NCBI GenBank assembly: GCA_018240595.1
Contig: JAFEFL010000064.1
Location: forward strand, 307,047 to 371,046
DNA: 64,000 nt
From: Pseudomonadota bacterium
GTDB lineage: Bacteria > Pseudomonadota > Alphaproteobacteria > Rhizobiales > Xanthobacteraceae
Reading direction: 5' to 3'
Shown: positions 23,018 through 34,304 of the stretch, piece after piece
How positions within the stretch are numbered: position 1 is the first letter of the stretch
Layout: every line of letters begins with the position of its first letter
Notes under the pieces: generated by a model
Database searches by the model: none
What the model saw: the letters and a program-made list of their open reading frames with translations, nothing else
Told to the model about the DNA's origin: nothing
Program-made: the position numbers and the translations under genes

Positions 23018-24331
23018 ATGCTGAGCGCCGAGCAGAACGATCTCATCACCCGCACCGGGCCGGGCACGCCGGCCGGCCGCCTGATGCGGCAGTATTGGCA
23101 GCCCGCCGCGCTGGTCGATGAACTCAAGGGAAACCGGCCGATCAAGCCGATCCGCCTGTTCGGCGAGGACCTGGTGATCTTCAAGGACGACAAGGGCCGC
23201 TACGGCCTGGTCGGTCGCCATTGTCCGCACCGCGGCACCGATCTCGCGTTCGGCCGGCTCGAGAATGGCGGCCTGCGCTGCGCCTTCCATGGCTGGCTGT
23301 TCGACGTCGACGGCAAGTGTATCGAGACGCCGGCCGAACCGGACGACAGCAATCTCTGCGCCAATATCAGGCAGAAGGCTTATCCGGTCGTCGAGAAGAG
23401 CGGCATCCTGTTCGCTTATCTGGGCGGCGGTGAGCCGCCGGCCTTCCCGCATTTCGACTGCTTCGTCGCGCCGGACAGCCACACGTTCGCGTTCAAGGGC
23501 ATGATCGACTGCAACTGGCTGCAGTCGCTCGAGGTCGGCATCGATCCCGTGCACACCTCGTTCCTGCACCGCTTCTTCCACGACGAGGACCCGAACAAGG
23601 GCTACGGCAAGATGTTCCGCGACAATACAAAGGACGCGGACATGCCGATGACGCAAATCATGCGCGAGGTGACGCGGCCGCGCATCGAGGTGGACGAGAC
23701 CGACTACGGCTTCCGCATTGTGACGCTGCGGCAAATCAGCGACGCCTCGACCCATGTGCGCGTCACCAATCTCGTCTTTCCCAACGCCTTCATGATTCCA
23801 ATGAGCCGCGAGATGACGATCTCGCAATGGCACGTGCCGATCGACGACACCAGGCACTACTGGTACGCGATCTTCACGTCGTTCGATAAGCCGGTCGACA
23901 AGGACACGATGCGCAACCAGCGCCTCGAGCTCTATCAGTTGCCGGACTACATCCCGAACCGCAACAAGAGCAACGATTACGGCTTCGATCCTCACGAGCA
24001 GGAGCACGAGACCTATACCGGCATGGGTGCCGACATCAACGTGCACGACCAGTGGGCCTGCGAGTCGATGGGCGCGATCCAGGATCGCACGCAGGAGCAT
24101 CTCGGCACGTCGGACAAGGCGATCATCGCCTACCGCCGCCTGTTGCGGCAGTCGCTGGAGCAGTCCGGCAAGGGCGAGAAGCCGATCCTCGTCGTCGACG
24201 AGCAGCAAGCCGCCGGCATCACCGGCCCGCTGGCGATCGACGGCATCGGTCCCGTTCATGACTGGAAGGGTTACTATCAGCGTTCCGAGACTGAACGACG
24301 TGAAGCAATGAGCTGGAAGGCGGGGGCGTGA
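23018..24331 (+). CDS. Rieske non-haem iron oxygenase, catalytic (alpha) subunit
   Basis: 437 residues, related to phthalate 4,5-dioxygenase-type oxygenases. The Rieske 2Fe-2S ligands are C69-X-H71 (RHCPHRG) and C88-X2-H91 (LRCAFHGW). The catalytic iron region has E172-X3-D176-X2-H179-X4-H184 (LEVGIDPVHTSFLH). The ATG at 23018 follows GAGGGGAATTC. It starts an operon with a glutamine-synthetase-like ligase 9 bp downstream and an alpha/beta hydrolase 32 bp after that. No reductase or ferredoxin gene is adjacent, so electrons must come from elsewhere. The substrate is unknown. Confidence 0.9.
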   Translation: MLSAEQNDLITRTGPGTPAGRLMRQYWQPAALVDELKGNRPIKPIRLFGEDLVIFKDDKGRYGLVGRHCPHRGTDLAFGRLENGGLRCAFHGWLFDVDGKCIETPAEPDDSNLCANIRQKAYPVVEKSGILFAYLGGGEPPAFPHFDCFVAPDSHTFAFKGMIDCNWLQSLEVGIDPVHTSFLHRFFHDEDPNKGYGKMFRDNTKDADMPMTQIMREVTRPRIEVDETDYGFRIVTLRQISDASTHVRVTNLVFPNAFMIPMSREMTISQWHVPIDDTRHYWYAIFTSFDKPVDKDTMRNQRLELYQLPDYIPNRNKSNDYGFDPHEQEHETYTGMGADINVHDQWACESMGAIQDRTQEHLGTSDKAIIAYRRLLRQSLEQSGKGEKPILVVDEQQAAGITGPLAIDGIGPVHDWKGYYQRSETERREAMSWKAGA

Positions 24332-24340
24332 AGCCGTTCG

Positions 24341-25828
24341 ATGCCGCCGCGTAAGTCCGCTAAATCGTCAACATCCTTCGTCTCCCGCCACGACCTGTGG
24401 TCCGCCGCGCAGGTCAAGGCCGCGGTCGAGGTCGAGCGCGCCATCAAGGCCAACAAGCTCGAAGTCGTGCGTTTCTCGTTCGCCGATCAGCACGGCGTGT
24501 TGCGCGGCAAGACCTTGCTCGCATCGGAAGTCGCGAGCGCCTTGCGCAACGGCGTCAACATGACCTCGACACTGCTCGCCAAGGACACCTCGCACAAGAG
24601 CGTGTTCCCGGTGTTCACCGCCGGTGGCGGCTTCGGCATGGCCGAGATGCAGGGCGGCGCCGACTTCACGATGATCGCCGACCCGGCGACCTTCCGCATC
24701 CTGCCCTGGGCAAACAAGACCGGCTGGCTGCTCTGCGACATCTATTTCGCCAACGGCAAGCCGGTGCCGTTTTCGACGCGGGCGATCTATCGCGACGCAC
24801 TGTCGATGCTGGGCAAGGCCGGCTACGACTTCCTCGCCGGCCTGGAAGTCGAATTCCACCTGTTCCGCCTCGAGGACGCGAAGTTGACGCCGGAAGCGGC
24901 GACCTGGCCGCCGCAGGCGCCGGAGGTCAGCCTGCTGACGCAGGGCTATCAGTACCTCACCGAAACGCGTTTCGACATGGTCGATCCGGCGGTCGAGATC
25001 CTGCGCAAGGGCGTCGAGGCGCTCGGCCTGCCGCTGCGTTCGGTCGAACTGGAGCTTGGCCCGAGCCAGGTTGAATTCACCTTCCGGCCGCAGACCGGGC
25101 TTGAGGCCGCCGACACCATGATCCTGTTCCGCGCCGCGGTGAAGCAGATCGCGCGGCGCAACGGCTATCTCGTGAGCTTCATGTGCCGGCCCGGACTGCC
25201 GCATGTGATGTCGAGCGGCTGGCACCTGCACCAGTCGCTGATCGAGACGCGATCGAAGCGCAACGCCTTCACCGATCCGGATGGGCTGTCGACGCTCGGC
25301 CAGTATTATCTCGGTGGCCTTCTCGCCCATGCGCGCGCCGCCGCGGCCTTCACCACGCCGACGGTCAACGGCTACAAGCGCTACCGGCCTTATTCGCTGG
25401 CGCCCGACCGGGCGATCTGGGCGCGCGACAATCGCGGCGTGATGATGCGCCTGCTCGGCGAGGCCGGGGCATTATCGACGCATCTGGAGAATCGCGTCGG
25501 CGAGCCGGCGGCGAATCCCTATCTCTATATGGCTTCGCAGATCTATTCCGGCCTCGACGGCATTGCCCAGAAGCTGGATCCCGGCGCATCCGCCGACACG
25601 CCCTATGAGACGGCCGCTGCCCTGCTGCCTAAATCGCTGGGCGAAGCCGTTGCTGCGCTGCGCGCCGACGAAACGTTCAAGACGACGTTCGGCGCCGGTT
25701 TCATCGACTATTACGCCCACATCAAGGATGCCGAGCGCGAGCGTTTCGAGAAGGAAGAGCCGGCCCACGCCAAGGATCCGATGGCCGTGACGCCGTGGGA
25801 GCAGCGCGAGTATCTCGACCTGTTCTGA
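24341..25828 (+). CDS. Glutamine synthetase-like gamma-glutamyl ligase
   Basis: 495 residues, glutamine synthetase superfamily. A beta-grasp N-terminal part (about 40-135) contains VVRFSFADQHGVLRGKTLL. The catalytic domain holds LAGLEVEFHLFRLED (the E-X-E metal site), LELGPSQVEFTFRPQTGLEA, SGWHLHQSL and VNGYKRYRPYSLAPDRAIWA. The sequence is of the PuuA/TdnQ-like type that glutamylates amines rather than true GlnA. Its place directly behind a Rieske oxygenase recalls aniline oxidation systems, where a GS-like enzyme activates the aromatic amine before dioxygenation. The amine substrate here is inference. Confidence 0.87.
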   Translation: MPPRKSAKSSTSFVSRHDLWSAAQVKAAVEVERAIKANKLEVVRFSFADQHGVLRGKTLLASEVASALRNGVNMTSTLLAKDTSHKSVFPVFTAGGGFGMAEMQGGADFTMIADPATFRILPWANKTGWLLCDIYFANGKPVPFSTRAIYRDALSMLGKAGYDFLAGLEVEFHLFRLEDAKLTPEAATWPPQAPEVSLLTQGYQYLTETRFDMVDPAVEILRKGVEALGLPLRSVELELGPSQVEFTFRPQTGLEAADTMILFRAAVKQIARRNGYLVSFMCRPGLPHVMSSGWHLHQSLIETRSKRNAFTDPDGLSTLGQYYLGGLLAHARAAAAFTTPTVNGYKRYRPYSLAPDRAIWARDNRGVMMRLLGEAGALSTHLENRVGEPAANPYLYMASQIYSGLDGIAQKLDPGASADTPYETAAALLPKSLGEAVAALRADETFKTTFGAGFIDYYAHIKDAERERFEKEEPAHAKDPMAVTPWEQREYLDLF

Positions 25829-25860
25829 AAAACTACCAACGATAAAAAAGGAAAGTGGAA

Positions 25861-26760
25861 ATGCCCTTCATCACCACGCCCGACAACGTGAAGCTCTACT
25901 ACGAAGAAACCGGGCAAAGAACGGGCTTTGGGACGCCGATCGTCTTCGTGCACGAATTCGCCTCCGATCACAGCGGCTGGGAGCCGCAGATGCGCGAATT
26001 CGGCAAGCGGCACCGCTGCATCGCCTATTCGGCGCGTGGCTATACGCCGTCGGACGTGCCGGACGGCGCCGAGAACTACAGCTACAACCACGTGATGCGC
26101 GACTGTGTTGCCATGCTCGATGGACTCGGCATCGACAAAGCGCATCTCATCGGCCTGTCGATGGGCGGTTACACCTCGCTGCAGGTCGCGCTCAACCATC
26201 CCTCGCGCGTGCGCTCGCTGGTGCTGGCCGGCACCGGCTCGGGTTCGGAGCGCTGGTACACCAGGGACTTTCATGCGCTGTCACGCGCGCTCGGCGATGA
26301 CTTCGAAGCCAACGGCTCGGCCGCCGTCGCTGCGACCTACAGCAAGACCGCGGCGCGCATACCGTTCGAGGTAAAGGATCCGCGCGGTTATGCCGAGTTC
26401 GTGGCGCGGCTCGCCGCGCACGATGCCAAGGGGTCGGCCAACACCTCGCGCGGCTTCCAGGGGGCGCGGCCGTCGCTCTACGATTTCGAGAGCGATATCC
26501 GCAAGCTGCCGACGCCGGCACTGATCGTGGTCGGCGACGAGGACGATCGCTGCGTCGAGCCCAGCCTGTTTCTCAAGGATACGCTGCCGGCATCGGGCCT
26601 CGTGGTGATGCCGAAGACCGGCCACGTCGTGAATCTGGAGGAGCCGGATCTGTTCAACGCCGTGGTCGGCGACTTTCTCGCCCGCGTCGAAGCAGGCCGC
26701 TGGACCGCGCGCGATCCGCGCACCCGGGGCGCAAGGCCGTTCAAGCCGGCGCTCGACTGA
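25861..26760 (+). CDS. Alpha/beta-fold hydrolase
   Basis: 299 residues. The nucleophile elbow is GLSMGG (S100), the acid is in VVGDEDDRCVEP and the His in KTGHVVNLEEP, so the Ser-Asp-His triad is complete. The oxyanion/HG-like turn is FVHEFASDHSGW. The ATG at 25861 has AAGGAAAG upstream. As third gene of the Rieske/ligase operon it probably cleaves an ester, enol-lactone or ring-fission product of the same pathway; a role as amidase is also possible. Confidence 0.87.
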   Translation: MPFITTPDNVKLYYEETGQRTGFGTPIVFVHEFASDHSGWEPQMREFGKRHRCIAYSARGYTPSDVPDGAENYSYNHVMRDCVAMLDGLGIDKAHLIGLSMGGYTSLQVALNHPSRVRSLVLAGTGSGSERWYTRDFHALSRALGDDFEANGSAAVAATYSKTAARIPFEVKDPRGYAEFVARLAAHDAKGSANTSRGFQGARPSLYDFESDIRKLPTPALIVVGDEDDRCVEPSLFLKDTLPASGLVVMPKTGHVVNLEEPDLFNAVVGDFLARVEAGRWTARDPRTRGARPFKPALD

Positions 26761-26822
26761 CGCGGGGGAACTTGGCAGGCTCGGTTCGGTTATTGCGGGA
26801 TCGGGCAAGCGGAGTCGTCGCC

Positions 26823-26999
26823 ATGCTGAAATGGGCTTTTGTCTTTCTGCTGATCGCCATCGTCGCCGGCATCTTCGGCTTCACCGGCATCGAGGAGGCT
26901 TCCGCCACCATTGCCAAGTGGCTGTTCGGCATTTTCATGGTGCTGTTCGTTGGTGCCATTGTCATCGGCCTCGCCATCGGGTCGAAGCTGACATCCTGA
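26823..26999 (+). CDS. DUF1328 small membrane protein (YtjA family)
   Basis: 58 residues with two hydrophobic helices: MLKWAFVFLLIAIVAGIFGF, then TGIEEASATIAKWLF and GIFMVLFVGAIVIGLAIG. This is the typical DUF1328 layout; such proteins are often stress-induced and of unknown function. The gene follows the hydrolase by 62 bp and may have its own promoter. Confidence 0.88.
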   Translation: MLKWAFVFLLIAIVAGIFGFTGIEEASATIAKWLFGIFMVLFVGAIVIGLAIGSKLTS

Positions 27000-27132
27000 A
27001 CCCGCTGCAAAAGTTCGGAGCACGCACGGCTTCGGACATTTACTGTCTTTTATGACCGTCGCGTGACGGCTCGTGTCAGCTCTGCGCGCGCCGTGATCGC
27101 AGCAGCCTGAGTTTTCGGCTACACGTGCGTCG

Positions 27133-28362
27133 ATGCAAGCCGATTCCCGTCCGCAACGATCGTCGCTGTTCATTCTCTGCCTGCTCGGCAGCCTGAGCGT
27201 CGTCAGCCCCTTCAGCATCGATATGTATCTGACGGCTTATCTCCGGGTCGCCAGCGATTTCGGCGTGCCGACGAGCGCCGTCTCGCTGACTTTGTCGGCC
27301 TATTTCATCGGGCTGGCCAGCGGTCAGTTGTTCTACGGTCCTCTGCTCGACCGTTTCGGACGCAAGGCGCCGCTGGCCGCCGGGCTGCTGATCTTCCTCG
27401 CCGCGTCGATCGGCTGCGCTTTGTCGACCAGCTTGGAAATGCTGGTGGCGTTACGGTTCCTTCAGGGGCTGGGTGGCTGCGGCGCGCAGGTCGCGTCGCT
27501 GGCGATGGTGCGCGACTTTTTCCCGCCGCGGCAGAGCGCGCGGATCCTGTCGTCGCTGTTTCTGTTCATCGCGGTGTCGCCGCTGGCGGCGCCGACGGTT
27601 GGCGGCATTGTGGTCGCTTATTGGGGCTGGCGCGCGGTCTTCGCAGTGCTGTTTGTCGTCGTCGCGCTGATCCTGGCGCTGGTCTGGTTCCTGCTGCCGG
27701 AAGGCCATCAACCCGACCGCGGTGTTTCGCTGAAGCCCCTGCCGATCGTGCTCGAATACGGCCGGATCGCGCGGCATCCGGCCTTCGCGACCTACGCCTT
27801 CGCCGGCGCGCTGTCGTTTTCGGGCCTGTTCGCCTACGTGGCAGGTTCGCCAATCGTCTTCATGGATAATTTCCGTCTGAGCGCCGGAGCCTATAGCGGC
27901 CTGTTCGCCGCGCTGGCCACGGGACTGATCGGCGCCAGTCAGCTCAATGTGCTGCTGCTCAGGCGCTTTTCCAGCCGCGCTTTGTTCGGCGCGTTGTTGG
28001 CCGTGCAGGTAGCGGCCAGCCTTGTGTTCGCGCTCGGCACGTGGAGCGGTGCCATCGGACTTTACGGTACCGTTGCGCTGTTCTTCGTCTGCCTCTCCTG
28101 CCTTGGCATTATCAATCCGAACGGCTCGTCCCTCGCCCTGTCGCCCTTCTCCCGCAATGCCGGCAGCGCCGCGGCGTTGCTCGGTTTCATCCAGCTCGGC
28201 ATAGGCGCCGTGATCTCGTCCGGCATCAGCATGGGCAAGGCCGGCGGCAACCTGACGGTGATCGGCATTTTCGCCGTCACCAGCCTCGCCGGCGGCGTCG
28301 TATTGCTCGTGGGCGCCAGACGCGCCCGCGCCGCCCTGGCGGCACGCGACATCGCGTCGTAG
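27133..28362 (+). CDS. Bcr/CflA-type multidrug efflux MFS transporter
   Basis: 409 residues with 12 predicted membrane helices. The motif around FSIDMYLTAYLRVASDFGVP in helix 1, GQLFYGPLLDRFGRKAPLAA (the loop 2-3 MFS signature) and ALRFLQGLGGCGAQVASLAM with VRDFF are characteristic of the Bcr/CflA drug:H+ antiporter subfamily. It stands alone. Substrates cannot be predicted. Confidence 0.9.
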   Translation: MQADSRPQRSSLFILCLLGSLSVVSPFSIDMYLTAYLRVASDFGVPTSAVSLTLSAYFIGLASGQLFYGPLLDRFGRKAPLAAGLLIFLAASIGCALSTSLEMLVALRFLQGLGGCGAQVASLAMVRDFFPPRQSARILSSLFLFIAVSPLAAPTVGGIVVAYWGWRAVFAVLFVVVALILALVWFLLPEGHQPDRGVSLKPLPIVLEYGRIARHPAFATYAFAGALSFSGLFAYVAGSPIVFMDNFRLSAGAYSGLFAALATGLIGASQLNVLLLRRFSSRALFGALLAVQVAASLVFALGTWSGAIGLYGTVALFFVCLSCLGIINPNGSSLALSPFSRNAGSAAALLGFIQLGIGAVISSGISMGKAGGNLTVIGIFAVTSLAGGVVLLVGARRARAALAARDIAS

Positions 28363-28473
28363 CGTTCGCGCTACGCCTATACCGCGACCGCGGCGGTACA
28401 TAGCAACGGCCGACCCGCCCGCGCGCGAGGCTACAATCAGCGCGGATTCCGCTGGATGCCTGGAGCGTCAGTG

Positions 28474-29391
28474 ATGGCGCCGAGACTCGGATGGCTTTGC
28501 CTTCTTTTTCTGCTGCAGTCGTCGATGATTGCGGGACACGGCCGCGCTGACTCGCTGGCGGCCGATATTCTGGTTGCTGCAACGCGCGCCGACGACCTGA
28601 CGTTTCCGACCGAACCGGTGCCATTCTCGGTGACCAATCCGCGCATGGGTCTTTACAAGCCGTCCGGGCGCGGGCCGTTTCCGGCCATTGTGCTGGCACC
28701 GCATTGCAACGGGCTCGGCTCGCTCAACGGTTATCCGAATCTCTCGATCGGGCGCTGGGGCAGGGAGATGCTCGACCGCGGCTACGTCGTCCTGCTGATC
28801 GATTCGCAGGGCGCTCGCGGGATCGACTCCACCTGCATCGAGCCGAAGGGCGCGGTCTATCACATACGTGGTGCGCTCGACGTGCTGCAGGCCGCGGCGC
28901 ATCTTCGCACGCTCGGCTATGTCGACAAGCGCCGCATCGCGGTCGTCGGCTTCTCGTGGGGCGCGATGGCCGGTTTGCTGGCGGCCAGCAGGTTCAACCA
29001 GTTGGCCTTGAAGATCGACACGGCCTTCGCAGCCGTTGTCTCGGTCTATCCGCTGTGTGCCGCATTCGTCCTGCCGCAAGGGCGGCCTTACGAGATCGTC
29101 AATCGCGACATCGATCGACCGGGGCTTGTCCTCATGGGCAGTGACGATCTGGAGGCGCCGCCGAACCTGTGCGTGTCGAGTCTCCAGGCCGCCGCCTGGC
29201 AGGGCGCTCCGGTGGAGTGGCACGTTTTTCCGCACGCCACCCATTGCTGGGATTGCGCGCATCTCGACGGTTACGCGAAGGTCGATTTCCGCGGCACCAG
29301 GGTCGAGTATCGCTTTGACGGCGATCTCACCGCCGACACCCGACGCCGGATATTCAGCTTTCTCGACAAGGCGTGGACAGGCGGAAAGTGA
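28474..29391 (+). CDS. Exported dienelactone hydrolase-like alpha/beta hydrolase
   Basis: 305 residues with a signal peptide (MAPRLGWLCLLFLLQSSMIA, cleaved near GRA-DS). The nucleophile elbow is VVGFSWGAMAGLL (Ser). The acid is in VLMGSDDLEAPPNL and the His in FPHATHCWD. The region PFPAIVLAPHCNGLGSLNGY and several Cys residues suggest disulphides in the periplasm. The start at 28474 has GGAG upstream; an in-frame ATG at 28456 is possible. It ends 15 bp from the convergent gyrB stop. Substrate unknown. Confidence 0.83.
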   Translation: MAPRLGWLCLLFLLQSSMIAGHGRADSLAADILVAATRADDLTFPTEPVPFSVTNPRMGLYKPSGRGPFPAIVLAPHCNGLGSLNGYPNLSIGRWGREMLDRGYVVLLIDSQGARGIDSTCIEPKGAVYHIRGALDVLQAAAHLRTLGYVDKRRIAVVGFSWGAMAGLLAASRFNQLALKIDTAFAAVVSVYPLCAAFVLPQGRPYEIVNRDIDRPGLVLMGSDDLEAPPNLCVSSLQAAAWQGAPVEWHVFPHATHCWDCAHLDGYAKVDFRGTRVEYRFDGDLTADTRRRIFSFLDKAWTGGK

Positions 29392-29406
29392 ACGGCGGAT
29401 GCCGCC

Positions 29407-31836
<2,430 letters not shown>

Positions 31837-32186
31837 GGACGAGCCTTCAAGCGAAGCTGAAAATGAATCAGCAAGGTGAGTTTGTGTGACACGAAAAATG
31901 ACCCGCGTACAGCGCAAAGTCATTGGGTCTAATATGTTGATCTGACAGCAATTTTTAAAGGGGCGGCGCGGTAAAAATCGACCGATTTTTGCGCCCGAAA
32001 ACGGGGCGTTTTGAGGCGCCTTTCCGCGCCGCTGGGGAGCCCGAGGGCGTTGTTTTATCGGGCCGCGGCGGGGCCTTCCTAATTGCGCCGCGATTGAATG
32101 CTATGCGCACGTCATTAGGGGCTTGCGCTGCGAGACGACCTGCCTTCTAAGCAGAGCCCATCCGCTGCGTTCGTTCGGCCCGCCGT
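31837..32186. promoter_or_regulatory. Divergent promoter region between gyrB and the ClC channel gene
   Basis: This 350-bp gap has no gene. On the gyrB strand the leader holds the small hairpin GCTGA-TTCATTT-TCAGC about 25-40 nt before the ATG, and an A/T-rich segment around 31920-31965 where the gyrB promoter should lie. The ClC side is GC-rich. Exact -35/-10 boxes are not assigned. Confidence 0.35.
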
Positions 32187-33941
32187 ATGCGCCCCTTCCA
32201 CGGATTCGAAGTTCCCCATCGCCTGCGCGCATTCATCCGCGCACGCGAGTCGAGCATCATTTTGCTCGCGGCGGTCGTTGGCGGGCTGGCCGGGGTGGTG
32301 GTCGCTGTCATGGGGGCGATCGTGGCCTTCATGCACCTGCATTTCTTCGGCCTCGACCCTGGCGAGCGGCTATCTGGGCGGACCTCGATCGATCCGATTT
32401 TCGCTTTCCTGGTACCCACTTTGGGCGGCCTGGCGCTCGGCGTGGCGACCTGGTGGATTTCGCGCTGGCGTGGCACCGAGGTCGACCCGATCGAAGCCAA
32501 CGCCCTGCATGGCGGCCGCATGTCGATGCGCGGCAGCCTCATCGTCGCCGCTCAGACCATCTGGTCGAGCGGTGTCGGCGCCTCGGTGGGTCTCGAAGCC
32601 GGCTACACCCAGCTCTCCAGCGGTCTAGCCTCGAAAATCGGCCAGGCCTTCCGCCTGCGCCGCAGCGACATGCGCCTGCTGGTCGGCTGCGGCGCGGCGG
32701 GCGCCATTGCCGGCGCCTTTGGCGCGCCGCTGGGCGGCGCCTTCTACGGCTTCGAGCTGATCATCGGCAGCTATGCGGTGTCGAGCCTCGCCCCGGTCGG
32801 GGTGGCGGCCCTGTTCGGCTATTTCACCGCGGCCGCCTTCTCCCCCGACCGGCTCGGCATCGAGGCCGCCCAGGTCACGGCGATCTCGTTCCGCGACCTC
32901 GCCATGGCCGGCGGCTTCGGCCTGCTCGCCGCCGGCTTCGGCATCCTGATCATGCGCAGCGTCGCCGCCTGCGAAGTGCTGCTCGGCCGGCTCGGCATTC
33001 GCCCGTGGCTGCGGCCCGTGCTCGGCGGCGCCATTGTCGGCCTCATGGCGATCATCACCCCGCGCGTGATGTCGTCGGGCCACGGCGCGTTGCACCTGAC
33101 GACGCTGTTCCAGATGCCGGTGGCGACGCTGGCGACTCTGCTGCTGTTCAAGTCTTTTGCCTCGATCGTTTCGCTCGGCACCGGCTTTCGCGGCGGTTTG
33201 TTCTTTGCCTCGCTGCTGCTGGGCGCGCTGGGCGGGCAACTCTTCGCGATCGGCATGAATACCGTGTGGCCGGCGCTCCACGTCAATGCCGACGCCTACG
33301 CGGTCATCGGCATGAGCGCGCTGGCCGCCTCGGTGATCGGCGGCCCGCTGACCATGTGCTTCATTGCGCTCGAGACCACCGGCGACCTGTGGCTGACCGG
33401 CACCGTGCTGATCGCGGTGATCGTGTCGATGCAGGTGACGCGCGAATTCTTCGGCTACTCCTTCGCCACGTGGCGCTTCCATCTGCGCGGCGAAACCATT
33501 CGCGGCGGCGCCGACATCGGCTGGATTCGCGATCTCACGGTCGCACAGATGATGCGCTCCGACGTGCGAACGACATCGACAGAGACCCCGCTGCCCGCGT
33601 TTCGTCAGAACTTTCCGCTGGGATCGACCAACCAGGTCATCGCCATCGACGAGGACGGCCGTTACGCCGGCATGGTGATGGTCGCGGAAGCGCATTCCAC
33701 CGAGGTGCCGCCGGTGACGCCGCTGACCGACCTGCTGCGCCACAAAGGCGAGGTGCTGTTGCAGCAGATGACGGCGCAGGAGGCCATCAAGTCGTTCGAG
33801 AAGTTCGAGGCCGAAGCGCTGCCGGTCGTGGACAGCGCCGAGCGTGGTCAGGTGGTCGGGATGCTGACCGAGTCGCATGCGCTGCGGCGGTTCTCGGATG
33901 CGTCCGAGCGCCAGCGCCGCGCGCTGATCGGCGAACTCTAG
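32187..33941 (+). CDS. ClC-family chloride channel/transporter with CBS domains
   Basis: 584 residues. About ten or more membrane helices span residues 20-430, with a C-terminal CBS pair (about 455-575, from RDLTVAQMMRSDVR to VVGMLTESHALRRF). The filter-region motif reads SSGVGASVGLEAGYT, so the gating Glu (G-x-E) is kept while the usual GSGIP and GxEGP are altered. GTGFRGGLFFASLLLGALGG replaces the usual GGxFxP segment. It may be a proton-coupled exchanger or a channel. It is placed divergently between recF and gyrB. Confidence 0.88.
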   Translation: MRPFHGFEVPHRLRAFIRARESSIILLAAVVGGLAGVVVAVMGAIVAFMHLHFFGLDPGERLSGRTSIDPIFAFLVPTLGGLALGVATWWISRWRGTEVDPIEANALHGGRMSMRGSLIVAAQTIWSSGVGASVGLEAGYTQLSSGLASKIGQAFRLRRSDMRLLVGCGAAGAIAGAFGAPLGGAFYGFELIIGSYAVSSLAPVGVAALFGYFTAAAFSPDRLGIEAAQVTAISFRDLAMAGGFGLLAAGFGILIMRSVAACEVLLGRLGIRPWLRPVLGGAIVGLMAIITPRVMSSGHGALHLTTLFQMPVATLATLLLFKSFASIVSLGTGFRGGLFFASLLLGALGGQLFAIGMNTVWPALHVNADAYAVIGMSALAASVIGGPLTMCFIALETTGDLWLTGTVLIAVIVSMQVTREFFGYSFATWRFHLRGETIRGGADIGWIRDLTVAQMMRSDVRTTSTETPLPAFRQNFPLGSTNQVIAIDEDGRYAGMVMVAEAHSTEVPPVTPLTDLLRHKGEVLLQQMTAQEAIKSFEKFEAEALPVVDSAERGQVVGMLTESHALRRFSDASERQRRALIGEL

Positions 33942-34162
33942 CTGCCGCGGCCACGCAGAACGGTGGCGCTTGCGGTCAGGTGCCGCTGGTGCCGGAAGTT
34001 GTGGTCGTATTCGGGAACCGGCCGGCTGAAGGCGGCCATGGCGGCTGCCAGAATTTCCAGCTTCTCGAGTTCGTGTCCGATGCGCTCGACCGCACGATGC
34101 ATCTCGTGCCTCAAGCCCTCGGCGGGCCCGGAACCTGAATGAAAAGCGTGTTCTTGCGACAT
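33938..34162 (-). CDS. Small His-rich hypothetical protein
   Basis: 74 residues, no family recognised. It contains a helix-like segment HEMHRAVERIGHELEKLEIL with AAAMAAFSRPVPEYDH after it, and eight or nine His in all. The stop overlaps the convergent ClC gene end by 4 bp. The ribosome binding site is weak. The amphipathic core argues for a real gene, but it could be a chance frame. Confidence 0.45.
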   Translation of the reverse strand: MSQEHAFHSGSGPAEGLRHEMHRAVERIGHELEKLEILAAAMAAFSRPVPEYDHNFRHQRHLTASATVLRGRGS

Positions 34163-34304
34163 GTTGTCAGGTCCATTACCGAAGTGTTTCCAATGGTCTG
34201 TCGATGACGCAAGGTAAAAGCCGGGATGCGATGATTGTTCCGGTTTTCGACGACTTCAAAACATCTCGATGAACGGAACCTTACCGCGGCGAAAACCGGT
34301 GTTT

